Assembly: GCA_033439295.1 (NCBI GenBank)
Contig: JAVTLE010000021.1
Span: 2,232,009-2,296,008, forward strand
DNA: 64,000 bases
DNA from: Deuterostichococcus epilithicus
Lineage: Eukaryota; Chlorophyta; Trebouxiophyceae; Prasiolales; Stichococcaceae
Reading direction: 5' to 3'
Positions 1 through 10,304 of the stretch are shown here, one piece after another (the stretch's first letter is position 1; each line of letters begins with the position of its first letter). Made by a program: the position numbers and the translations under genes. Below the pieces are notes generated by a model. That model was not told the origin of the DNA, did not search any database, and saw nothing but the letters and a program-made list of their open reading frames with translations.

Positions 1-1543
1 CGGGAGGCCCGGGCCGGCGGCGGCGGCGGCGGCAACAGCGGCTTTAGCTGAGGCGCTGCTGCGAGGACANCTGGCGCNGCCGCCCCGGGGGCCACCAACG
101 CGGCCGCCGCCGCGTGGCGCGGGGTGAGCGGGGTCCGCAACATGTGCCGCACCAACAGCGGACGCTCGTCAGCAAGCCGCCTGAGCGTGGACAGCGATGC
201 GAGCGAGAGCTGCTTTGCCGCTGCCCGGGGCAGCTCGGGGGCCTGCACCCTGGCGGAGGCGGCCGCCGTCAGCTGGGGCGCTGCTCCCGAGGCCGCGCTC
301 CGGGGCCTGGCGGGCAGCATCGCGTGTCAGCTCGCAGCGCTTCACTGCGAGGGGGCGGTGCACTGCAACGTCTGCGCCGACACGATCGAGCTGGAGAGCG
401 CGCACGACTGGGCGTCGGCCAGGTCTGTGGCCAAGGCTGCCTTCCGTGCATGCCGTGCTCCATTCCGTGCGCTGTCCTCCAGGCAGTGGCGGTGCTGCCG
501 GTGCACCGCTGTCACAGTCGGCACATCGTCACAGGTGACATCTTGCCGGTTTGCGGCATCCGAACCTGATGCAAATGCCTTTGCTCAGGTTGCTTCCTCT
601 GATCGCGCTCTGGCGGCTGCAGGCTGCAGTGTGAGGGCTGGGCAACACAGCTGGGTCCAGTGGGAGGCTGCATGCGACCAGGGCTGCAGAACGCCGCAGG
701 TGCCTGTGCACCAGAGGTCGCGTGCCGGAGGCGCGGCTTGTCGACTCACACGCCTGCAGGTGAGGACGCAACCCGGACTCGCCACGAGCTTCTGTAGGGG
801 CGACAGCCGCTGCGCCCACAGGCACTCCCGTGCAGCTGCTGGCCCGAGTGCATGTCTTGCAACGTCTCAAGAAAGTGAGGCGTGAGATGCGCCTCGCGCA
901 GGCGACATGTGGGGCCTCGGGGCCATGTTGCTGAGCCTCGTGTGCGGCAGCACCGTGGCGCTCGGCACAGCGCCTGACAAAGGTGGCCAGCACGCCTCGC
1001 TGGACGCGCTGCAGGCCAGCGTTGCCGGCCAGCTCGACCGGGCCTTGTACCAGGCGCGTCTCCCTGTGATATACAGGTCAAATGGCAGCAGGTTCAACCC
1101 TGCAGCCGCCATGCACATCTGTGTGCACCGGGTCCGGCTATGCATGCGTCAGTGCGCAGAAGGGAAGAGAGACCTTCCCAGGACAGCAAGCTGGCCTTTT
1201 GCAAGACCATCTGTGCAGGCGTGCTTGAACAAACTCAATGAGATATTTTCGTGCAATGCACGAAAATATCTCATTGAGTCCACTGTGCGGCGCCGCACAG
1301 TGGGCGGCAAACCACACTGGGAAGCAGCCCTCCGAGCCCAGCGCTAGGGCGCGACGTCGCTCAATCTGACTCTGTGTGTGCTCCTCACAGGCTGGGCAGA
1401 GGCGACATACGTGTGAAGCGCCGCTGTCTGCCGGCTTCACTGAGGTGCTGCGGTCAGTGCTTCACGCTGACCCGGCGCAGCGTCTGACGGCGCCGCAGCT
1501 GCTGCGCCACCAGTGGCTGCAGAGCTCGCAAGCTGGTTGCTGA
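1..1543 (+). CDS. Degenerate protein kinase, 3' part (5' end outside window)
   Basis: Recognisable exons lie at about 79-440, 889-1075 and 1432-1543; the gene very likely starts left of the window. The first exon is Ala/Ser-rich, then matches kinase subdomains V-VI (LAGSIACQLAALHCEGAVHC). The second begins with DMWGLGAMLLSLVCG, which is subdomain IX. The last matches subdomain XI (DPAQRLTAPQLLRHQWLQ) and ends in TGA at 1541-1543. The catalytic HRD triad reads H-C-N (361-369) and the KPxN lysine that follows is also absent, so this is probably a pseudokinase. No clear DFG or APE exon was found between 440 and 889. The order is typical of STE or CAMK-like kinases but the subfamily is unclear. 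Two bases (70 and 78) are N. The gene is convergent with CDKB. That it is kinase-like is fairly sure; exon edges are not. Confidence 0.6.
1233..1279. repeat. Perfect 23-bp inverted repeat (hairpin)
   Basis: Bases 1233-1255 and 1257-1279 are exact reverse complements separated by one base, giving a 23-bp stem. It lies in an intron of the kinase gene and is directly followed by a second palindrome. Confidence 0.9.
1280..1303. repeat. Perfect 24-bp palindrome adjacent to the previous hairpin
   Basis: Bases 1280-1291 and 1292-1303 are exact reverse complements with no spacer and are very GC-rich. The palindrome abuts the 23-bp stem at 1233-1279, forming a twin-hairpin block of 71 bp. Confidence 0.9.
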
Positions 1544-2466
1544 ACATCCTGGACAGCGGCAGCAAAGGCCGAGACCTGCGAACAAGCCTTGCCATGTGTG
1601 CACAACAGGCTGCTGCGCTGTGCCGCATTGATTTGTGGAATTGTGATTTGTGCCGCAAAACCCGACGAAACAATCTGTACCAAGGTGCATGAGCGTGGGA
1701 GAATACCGAATATGGCAGTGACCGAGCCCGCTGCCGCTGAGTCGAATTCGTATGCAGATGTTTTCAAATTTCAGATTTGTCCTGTTTCGAAAAGGCAAGC
1801 ACTCAACCGTGCTGTGCACCATTGTGCATAGGTACCTACGTTTCAAAGGATTGCTGAAAGAGACTTGTCAACAAGTACTCAATGCCTGTCCCCATTACAG
1901 GAGGTTTGTCAGTGGGTACAATCACGTCACTACCTACTACCCAGAGGTGGAAAGACAACCTTCACACCCGACAAAATCAGGCTTGCTTCCTGCAGCTACC
2001 TCCCTATCAGCTCAAAGATAACTGGGTAGGTACATGTACTTCTCAATCTCAGTCGCGGCAAGGGCCGCCGCAGGTGTATGCAACGCCAATGCTAGGCATT
2101 CCAATGCGCACAAGGAGTTGTCATGGTGTGACGATGAAGCGCCCGAGCTGCTGCGGTGCAGCTCTCTCGCATAGGAGGGGCATGCCCGGGGCACCAGCCT
2201 GCAGCATCGCATTGCAGCGGCGCCGCAATTGACGCTGGGCAGCCCAGAGGCGCAAGAAAAAAAATTGATCTTGCTGCACAAGTGCACAAGACGAGGAGGC
2301 TGAGCAGCGGGCTGCATCTGCACCTTCGACCACTCGTGGCCCGCAGGCACAACAGCTGCCGGGGCTGAGCATGGCTCAGCAGGGCGCCAGGATCCCCCGC
2401 GCCTGGATGGCGTTGCTGCACCATCGAGCACCCGCAGCTCGCCAGGCCAGATATATCCGCTGCTGC
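1544..2466. other. Convergent intergenic region, kinase and CDKB 3' ends
   Basis: This 0.9-kb stretch separates two convergent genes and should hold both 3' UTRs. It is lower in GC than its surroundings (about 1640-1850 especially). No conserved coding frame, RNA gene or repeat was recognised. Confidence 0.5.
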
Positions 2467-4822
2467 TCAGTAGGGCGGCAGGTTCTCCCGCGCCCGAATG
2501 GCGTCGCTCTCCAGCGCATCAATCACGGCCTTGTCCAGGTCGTCAAAGTAGGGGTGGCGCAGCGCGTCCTTGGCCTGCCGACAGACGGCAGGAAATTTAA
2601 GTCACAGGAGCGGCTCTTGTTCGCGTCTGTTCAGATAGCGGCTGTTCAGATCAGAATGCTTTCGTGACAGTGTCGGCCAGAGGACAAGTCCGGCCGGCAC
2701 TTGCTGTGACGATGCTGGCGCCCATGCTCTTCCTGCGGCCTGCAACAGGCAAGCACGCCGCGAGGAGGCGGTTGTGATGCCAGGCTTAACACTGATGGTC
2801 CTCATGGGCTGGACCCCACCGTGATGCGTTTTGCGGGGTCGTAGATGAACATCTGCTTCATGAAGTCGACGCCGGCGGGCTCCAGGGTGGGGAACTTGGT
2901 CGCCAGGTCCACGCCCGCCCACTGTGGTTGGCAGCGGAACTTCAGGACCAGAAGGCGGTGGTATTTATGAATGGTGCTCGCTGCAGCAAGCACACGAAAG
3001 ACACTGTCTGGCAAGGCAGAGCGTGGTGGCAATTGGATATCTGATTTTGTCAAGCTGGAGGATATGGTGCGCGCCTGCGGGAACTCGTGCCAGTCCTTGA
3101 GCTTGGTGACGCCCGGCCAGGTGTCCTCATTTGGCGTGCCCAGCAGCTGGAAGGTGTGCAGCAGCTGCTGCAGCTCGCAGTCGCCTGGCAGCAGCGCTTG
3201 CTGCAGGCAGGCAGGGATAGGCGATCGTAAGGGTCGAAATCGAAGCCAGAGTAGGGAAAGCTGCAGAAGCTGCGACACCAATTCCCGTGTGCACCCGGGC
3301 GCTCGGCTGCACGACCCGCACATGCACTGATGCTGGGACCTGTCTGATCACAGGCCTGCAGCAGTCCATGTCCAGCAGCTGCATGCTGCACGGCATCATC
3401 TGTTCAAGGTTTCACGCCCGGGCCTGCGGATGCGCACTGTCGGCAGGCATGGCAAGGGGAGCGCCGCACCTTCTGGACCATCTCTGCAAAGATGGCTGCG
3501 CAAGACCACATGTCGACCGCAGGCGCGTAGTGCGTGCAGCCCAGCAGCACCTCCGGCGCGCGGTACCACAGCGTCACGATCTGCACCATTGGTGAGAAGG
3601 TCTGTCTGCAGCTCTGGCATCTCAAATTTGAAGCTGTGAAGCACCTTGTTACTGAGCCCTATTTGGCTCTCCGCCTTGACACTGAACCGGTGCGCAGGCT
3701 CCGCCCTCTGGCTGGGGCGTCAGCATGTTATGTGTTAGTGCGCCCCAGATAGGCGGTGACCTTGCATTCGTCAGAGTCTGCCGGGTGTGGTCCTGCCAAG
3801 ATGCGCACCTCGTGCGTGTAGCTGCGGATGGGGATGCTGAACTGGCGGCCGAGCCCCAGGTCGGCGATTTTCAGGCAGCTCCTCTCGATGTCCACCAGCA
3901 GATTCTGCGGCTTCAGGTCCCGGTGCATGACGCCGTGCTTATGACAGTGCGCGACGCCCTTGATCAGCTGGTACATGAAGCTCTGCATCCGCACAGTGGC
4001 AAGGCGTTAATGACTTATTGAGCCACAGTAGCCGTGCCATTGTGGAGGGCTCTTCCACGGCCATGCTCCGCTGGTTCTATGCTCCACTGGTCGACCAGCA
4101 GAGCATGGTGACATCTGCCCGTCGTGAGGCACAGCAAGCTGCAGACCGTGTGGATGCAAAATCCCTCGGCGCAGGCACGACCGCTCACCTTCACTTGCAT
4201 CCGCGGCACTGGCGAGGATTTGGGACCCTTGCCCGTGCTGTCCATGAACTTCTTCAGGTCTGTTGTGAGGTACTCAAACACCTGCAGCATGCCCGATCCA
4301 CGTCCATACCAAAGTGAGGTTTGCTTGTTGCGTCTGAACGGTGTGGTACACCATCAGTGCCAGAGATGGGGCAGGGTCCCAGTCTCACTCACCAGGTACA
4401 GCACCGGCCTATTACCCTCCTGCACGTGCTCGACGCAGAGCAGCCTGCAGGTGAAATAACCTGCATGCTCAGGCGGTGTGCACGGCAGTGAACATGCCCG
4501 CACACATGATGCTGTGTAACGGACCCGGGGGGGGGCTTACTTGACGACGTGATTGCTCTCGGAGAGCATCTGCAACAGCGACACCTCTCGCAGCGCTGTG
4601 GAAGGCACTCCCTCCTCCTCCATCTGTGACCATGCGCGGTTGAAAGTCTTGATGGTTGCCCGCCATGAACATGATCGGAACTCTGAGCGGCAGCGCAGCA
4701 TGTGCTCACCTCTAGCCTCGTCTTCTTCAAAGCCACCAGCTTCCCCGTGTTCTTGTCCCGGGCCTTGTAGACCTTGCCATATGTGCCTTCGCCGATCTTC
4801 TCGAGTTTCTCATATTGGTCCA
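2467..4822 (-). CDS. CDKB: B-type cyclin-dependent kinase (CDKB), PSTALRE motif
   Basis: This is a complete Ser/Thr kinase on the minus strand that drives the G2/M transition when bound to a cyclin. Exons, 5' to 3', give [20 protein letters not shown] (P-loop), the PSTALRE cyclin-binding helix (4585-4605), [14 protein letters not shown], the catalytic loop [41 protein letters not shown], the [13 protein letters not shown] region and a C-terminal exon ending NLPPY, with the stop at 2467-2469. The DLGLGR sequence with SYTHE and the PSTALRE helix are CDKB features; CDKA has PSTAIRE, and PSTALRE CDKBs are known in prasinophyte algae. The first recognised exon starts at 4822 after a CAG acceptor, at a split codon (x-TG-GAC). 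The initiator ATG is probably completed across that intron or lies upstream, so the true start is not fixed. The T-loop Thr and catalytic residues are intact. Confidence 0.92.
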
Positions 4823-5380
4823 CTGCGGGCAGCACCGACAACCATCAGCACGCTGAGACATTAAGGCATCATGCAGGCGCATCGTTTGATCGCAGGCAGG
4901 CGCCTCGCGGCGCGTCGCGCACTTGTGGACTCCCCGTCTGTCGCTGCCTGGCCCACCAACACGCGGACGCTCTGTCGCCCGTTGCGGCGTACGGCACGTG
5001 CTCTGCAGGCTATTGAAAGATACTACAATGCTGTTCCTCTGCAAACGTTGCCCCGCAACTGCTACAGATGGTGCAGCCGGCCTTGAGTCGGGCCGAGAAT
5101 GCTTTCGAAACTGGGTCAGGGTCGGGAAATGCATGTTCGGGTCGGCGCCCGTCGCCGACCCTGTCTGATCTGCATGTCACACCTGCACAACCGGCGCATT
5201 CATCAGCGTACGTGTAACCTGAAGAACTCTTGCAGCTGGTTTTTCTGAACTTGCAGGCTTACGCTGATCTGGTTGCCGCGCCATTCCGACACCCCAACAC
5301 CGTGCAGATTCTCCCGATACAGCCAAGCGAAATTCGGGGTCCGCCTTCGATCTTGACAGCCTTGTTCCGCTGGTACTAAT
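4823..5380. promoter_or_regulatory. Divergent promoter region CDKB / plastid Gly-rich gene
   Basis: About 560 bp separate the CDKB 5' end (minus) from the ATG at 5381 (plus), so the stretch must hold both promoters and the CDKB leader exon. I did not see a clear E2F or MSA element or a convincing TATA box. Confidence 0.45.
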
Positions 5381-6599
5381 ATGCAGCTGAGCCCGCTGGG
5401 TCACACGCTGCACCGGCCAGCGGCGGCAGGCGGTCGAGCACACTGCATTGCCAGGCCAGCCGGCGGCAGGGCGGTCGAGCTTCGCAGAGGGTGCAGCTGC
5501 TTGCGACAGGTGCAGAGGCAGCCAACACGATGCGCAGCTGACGGCCAGGATGGCGGCCAGGGCAAGGGTTTCCGCAACCCGTTCGGCGGCGGCGGCGGCA
5601 AGAAGGAGGTGTGCTCGCCTTGGCGCACAGAGATGACTGACTGCATCGGCCCGATAATACTCACTTGTAGAACCTTGCTACATGGGCTACGGTACTCAAG
5701 TACTTGTACGTCTTGCTTGCAGGATGACGCTCGGAAACAGCTGCAGAACCTGTTTAAGGACAGGCCCGACATGCTGGCAGCGTATGACGGCCCGCCCGGC
5801 GGCGGCGGCGGCGGCAAGGGTGGCGGCAATGGTGGCGGCGGTGGCGGTGGCGGTGACTGGCGCAACTTCGACTGGAGGAGTTGGGGCCGCCGATCGTGGG
5901 CCCGCCTCAGGAACAGCCTGAAGGGCCTGGCCCAGGTCCTGGGTGCCATCGCCCTGTTTGCTGGCGTGCTCCTGCTAGGTGAGAAGATGCGCGATGTTGC
6001 GGCCAGACCTGCCGATTTGAGTGTACAACCTGCAAGCATTGCTTGAGCGGCCTGTCGCCAGCACCGAGCCCACTGTTTTGTGTCTGCAACAAGTGTGGCG
6101 CTGACGTGGTGCTCCGCTAGGCTGACTTGCGGTGTCGTGCACACGCAGTCTCGTTCGGGCCCGCCGTGCTGTCATTCGTGACCGGCCTGCTGCGACGAGT
6201 GCTGCGCCTTGGCGGCACCGGGCGTGCACGGCGGCACGTGCAGCCCCACACGCATGCGCACACGCATGCGCACACGCACACGCACACGCATGGCGAAGCA
6301 GGCGGCGCTGACTCGCAGCTGGGGCCGTACGAGCAGAAGATGATCGCCAAATATGGCGCGCCTCCACAGACGCCGCAGGTGAGAAGCTCACCGGCAATTC
6401 GGCCAGCATTTGCTGCTGCTGCAGTCTGGTGATGGGTTGCCTTTCTCGGTGGGCTGTCGCTCCCTGCCGCTGCACATGTGCGCCGCATCCCCAGGTCTTC
6501 GGCATGAGCTGCAAGGTCGCACACACACCTCAGATTGTGATGTGCCACTCACACAGGAAGCAGCGGCAGCATGATGCGCCCGACAGAGTTGCAGCCTAG
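5381..6599 (+). CDS. Plastid-targeted Gly-rich membrane protein, function unknown
   Basis: Four exons: 5381-5608, 5723-5978, 6149-about 6379 and about 6496-6599. The N-terminus from ATG 5381 is rich in Arg, Ala and Ser with no early acidic residues, like a chloroplast transit peptide; cleavage near RCAA before DGQDGG is plausible. Next come RNPFGGGGGKKE, the segment DDARKQLQNLFKDRPDMLAA, two long Gly runs, a Trp/Arg-rich stretch (NFDWRSWGRRSW) and one hydrophobic helix (LGAIALFAGVLLLG). The third exon adds a second hydrophobic segment (VLSFVTGLLRRVL) and a His/Thr/Ala repeat coded by a CACGCA-type microsatellite. All splice phases fit, but the last exon is supported only by phase and an open frame. 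No enzyme motif is visible. Being an organellar membrane protein is inference. Confidence 0.55.
5797..5855. repeat. GGC-rich low-complexity run coding poly-Gly
   Basis: Tandem GGC/GGT codons in the second exon of the plastid Gly-rich gene; they encode two Gly runs broken by K and N. Confidence 0.8.
6246..6291. repeat. CACGCA/CACACG microsatellite, coding
   Basis: Tandem CACACGCATGCG and CACACG units in the third exon of the Gly-rich gene. In the coding frame it gives an alternating His-Thr/His-Ala stretch. Confidence 0.85.
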
Positions 6600-7425
6600 G
6601 GCGTTTGAGCTGCAGGGCATGCTCTTGTGGCCTGCACACATGGTGCAGTAGCTCATGGTAATCAAGAGGACAGTCACCTTTGTCAGGCACAGGCTGACAT
6701 GCACGCAAGCCTTGATCTCATCTAGAAGCTGTACTCGCGTCGAGCTGGAAGTGTTGAGCCTCTAGGTGGGTAGTCGTGACACAGAAAGGCGGCAGTGGGA
6801 ATTGTGTGCAGCACCGCGGTGCTGGAGTGTCGTGCGGGACGCTGGTCGGCACATGAAACTTCCTGCTTGCAGCAACGGAGCACGAGTGCATCTGTGTATC
6901 GTGCACAGGGTCATGTAACAGGTGCCAATCTCTTAAGGCATCAGACAATAAATTGCGGGGACAGTACCTAATGGGTAACAATAAATTCCTGATGCGGCGG
7001 CAATGGCGGCAGAGCACGAGTGACCTTCACCGCATCCCCCTCCGACAGCAGCAGCTTACAGCCAGCCGGCGCAAGGGCAGAGCACCACTCAAATCTCTTT
7101 GCACAGCTGATCAATCATGCTCTGGGCCTCTTCCTGCGTAATTGCGCTGGTTGGTAGTGCCACAGACCGCGATTGCTCAAGTCGATCCCGCACGGCACAG
7201 GGTGACACGTTCACGAGACAGCGACGTCGCTTCCTGCAATGCAGCTGCCACTTCCTCTTGGCGAGGCAGCCTTCCGTCAAGGTTGGTGCAGCGCCGTATC
7301 ACTAACATGTTGACGGTGAACTGCGTCGACTGCTGCGCCAGAAAAAGACGCAAATGGAAGTTGTACTGCCATCGGGTTATACATACCTTGCGTGGTGTGC
7401 CGCAGTGCTCCACATGCAAGCTGTG
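6600..7425. other. Intergenic/5' region between Gly-rich gene and Myb-like gene
   Basis: About 0.8 kb with no frame I can assign. Upstream exons of the Myb-like gene could lie here (for example near 7100-7400), but no domain is recognisable. Confidence 0.4.
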
Positions 7426-9451
7426 ATGCCGGCCATCAGGCCAGACCCGCCGCCGCATTCAGCGGCCCAGCAAAGCGAGGAGCACCAGCAGCACCAGTTT
7501 GCGGCAGCGATGCAGGGGACAATGGCGATGCAGCAAGCCCTCGATAATGAGGAGGACGCGCTGGTAGCCGATGCAAGAGGCCTGGGTATGTCGTGGCCGG
7601 ACATCGCTGCCATGCTGCCCACACGGAGCATGGCGGACCTCAAGCGGCGGTTTAATACTCGCGTTGCCGCCCACGTGAGTTCAGACGCCAGGCAGCGAAA
7701 CGAGCAAAGCGTGCTGTTCCGTTGTTGTCCGATCTCGCATCACTCGATGACTCCTGGTTGCACCCGCCGGCTGCAGACGCAGGCACATCGGAGGGCAGAA
7801 GTCTCCCAGTCCCACCACCGGCCCGTGCAGGTGCTAGGTGCGGCTGCTGCACCAGACATCCTGGCCCAAAGTTCTCTGTAGGCTGTCAAGGCGTGTTGCT
7901 GACTCGTGGCAATGAGGTACATACACCCTGTTTTCGCCTCACCTCGACGGTTGACGGCAGCGCACACTCGGCCTGCAGGCACCGGCACCGGCGGTGGGGG
8001 CATCCATTGGCCGCACCTGGCCAGGAGCTCGACCAGGCCCCGCAACGGCCCCAAGCTCGTCGGCGACGAGCGCATCACGCTGCTCATGCCGCAGGCCGCG
8101 CCGCCGGATGGGTTCACCGGCTTGGCATGGCACAAGCGCCAAGATCTCGCAGGTGGGCACTGCTCATAACTGGTGTCACAATGCCTGTTCCCTACTCTGC
8201 TTCAACCACCAGTGGCGCAGGCAAAGCCTGCGCCATGCCTTGTGCACTGTGAGGCAATCATATGCAGATGGTGGATCGAAGCTTGCCGACACCAGGAGCG
8301 CGTGCGTCCAAACCTCAACAAACAACCCGCATCGGCCACCACAGGGTGCAGGTTCTGAGGCATCGGCAGACGTGTGGATCCGATTAGGAAGGCAGCGGCG
8401 AGTCATGATATTTCAACACGACATTTGACACTTATATACCTGACACCTGAACTTCCTACACATGTGGAAAGTCACCGCCGCGGACGCGTTGGACTCGGAG
8501 CAGGAGGGTGGCGTCGTGCCATGACACCTTCGACACGGTGCTTGACGCTTGACGCTATTGCTGCAGGGTGGAAGTTCTACGGCACCGCAGACGTGGTGGA
8601 CCCCGACCAGGAGGACGGCGGTGAGACGTACACCTTCGACATGACGGACGAGGCGCATGGCGCATGCTTCAACCTGGGGGAGGATGAGGAGGGCAATACC
8701 CTCATCTCGTGGTCGTGGCTGCATGCGCTGTACAAGCTACCGGACGGCTCCATTTGGGCGGAGCACTCCGACTTTATCGATCGCTCCGACATGGTGCGCC
8801 CTATTAGGCAAAGGGGCGGTGGGGTCGGGGGTGGTGTGTGTGTGTGTGGGGGGGGGGCTGCCCCTCTGCATTACGTGCACAGGCATGCCGACGATGAGAC
8901 GGCGATTTCGACTTCACACATGCCTATGAGTTTCGCCTTATGCGCTGCATGGGGCTGCTGCCAAACTTGTCAACTACAGTTGTGCGCCCGCCCACAAGCT
9001 AAACCGACAGATCCTACACGTGACGTTCTTCCCTTCGGAGTGCAGGAGGAGCTATCCCGAAAGACGGGTAAGGACGTGTCCGTCATCCTGGCGGGCGAGC
9101 AGGTGGAGCGGGAGCTTTTCAGGCGTGCCGGCCGCCGCCACAGCAAGTTGCAGGACGTCGAGTATCAGTGCTGGGTGTTCAGGTGTTGAAGCGAGTGACA
9201 CTTTGCGGTCCACTGGATCCCATGCGGCTGTGCATGCTCCAGCACGCCTGTCAACGGTGCTCTGCAGCATCGCCGTACCGTCAAGCAGCAGCACGTCAGC
9301 CTAAACCATCCGCAAGAATTTGGGCTGACATCTAGTCCTCTCTTGCAGGGATGTCCTTCCGTCACCGCTACCGAAGGATGTGACCAGCGCCAGCGACGCC
9401 TTCTTCTGGCGCACATGCTTTGACCCTGAGACGTTGCAGCCAGTCAAGTGA
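7426..9451 (+). CDS. SANT/Myb-like domain gene with unrecognised C-terminal region
   Basis: The first recognised exon (ATG 7426 to 7674) contains NEEDALVADARGLGMSWPDI followed by MLPTRSMADLKRRF, a single Myb/SANT-type helix-turn-helix repeat, after a Pro/Gln-rich leader. Later exons are about 7960-8155 (LVGDERITLLMPQAAPPDGF), 8568-8793 (GWKFYGTADVVDPDQED and SWSWLHALYKLPDGSIWAEH), 9044-9181 (TGKDVSVILAGEQVERELF) and 9350-9451, ending ETLQPVK and TGA. The joins 8155/8568 and 8793/9044 are in phase. The join from the Myb exon at 7674 to the next exon is not cleanly in phase, so these may be two genes, the second starting near 7912. I do not recognise the C-terminal domain. A nuclear DNA-binding role is inferred from the Myb-like repeat alone. 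Confidence 0.5.
8833..8860. repeat. TG microsatellite followed by a G run
   Basis: A short (TG)n tract and a run of G inside an intron of the Myb-like gene. Low complexity, no coding meaning. Confidence 0.7.
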
Positions 9452-10304
9452 ACACCCTTGGAAAACGGCAATCGCCACAGTCATGAGCTACCTGCGAAGA
9501 CTGCACAGGTGTGCCTTGATGGGTGTTCGCGCGCTTACATCATTATGCAGAATGGTGTGGCAATGCTTTGATACGTGAACTTGGTTTTACGCAGCTGGTG
9601 TGCATGCAGGGCTTGAGTTGCTCTTCGCGGCAGAGTCATCACGGAGCAGGCTGGAGGCAGACAATGCTACTAAGGGCGCGCTGTTGAGGTTGCGGGCCGC
9701 GGCGCTGTCGTTATACTCTGAGACTCCTCAGCGGAGGAACAAGTCAGTAGCAACCGAATTGCACTGGCAGCGACCTCAATGTCTGCATCTGCAAGCAAGC
9801 TGGCATACCTACGCTGTTGCAAGCCTTGCAGCACGGGCCGTGGCTGAGGGCTCTTGTCGTACCTGCAAACCGTACAAAGCATGCTTTGCCATGCTTTGCA
9901 CGTGCTGCTTCCTGCCCCCGAGGCGGCTGCCTAAGATAAATGAATACAGTCCAACGCACCTGCGATACGCAGTCGACATCAGACGCTCATCTGACGGTTT
10001 TCAGCACCTCACGCGCTGAGACTGTGAATGTTCTTGGTGTCATTCCGAACCTTTCGTGCCTATTTCCATAATTGCTAAAGCACAGAGCAGCGCATAGTTA
10101 AGGCCTTGCATCATGCCTCTTGGTCAAAGATCAGACTGCGGAGACGCCAAGTATGCAGGCGCTGAGATACCTTTCTCGCCTGACATCGCTGAGCAGCTCG
10201 AGGTGCAATCTTACACATGGGTGCATGCATGATCCAGGAACCCACTGTGGCAGCAAAGTGGTTTGAGGGATATAAATGAATTAACTGTGGCTCGACATGT
10301 ATAA
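9452..10304. other. Intergenic region upstream of PRMT5
   Basis: This 0.85-kb stretch holds the 3' UTR of the Myb-like gene and the PRMT5 promoter. An open frame at 9600-10019 (139 codons) has no recognisable domain or splice support and is not called. Confidence 0.45.

Noticed and set aside
5401-6144. Minus-strand open frame of 247 codons with poly-Pro
   Set aside because: It is the antisense of the poly-Gly exon of the plus-strand gene; poly-Pro is the mirror of GGC repeats.
9600-10019. Plus-strand open frame of 139 codons
   Set aside because: No domain, no splice partners and composition unlike neighbouring exons; treated as intergenic.
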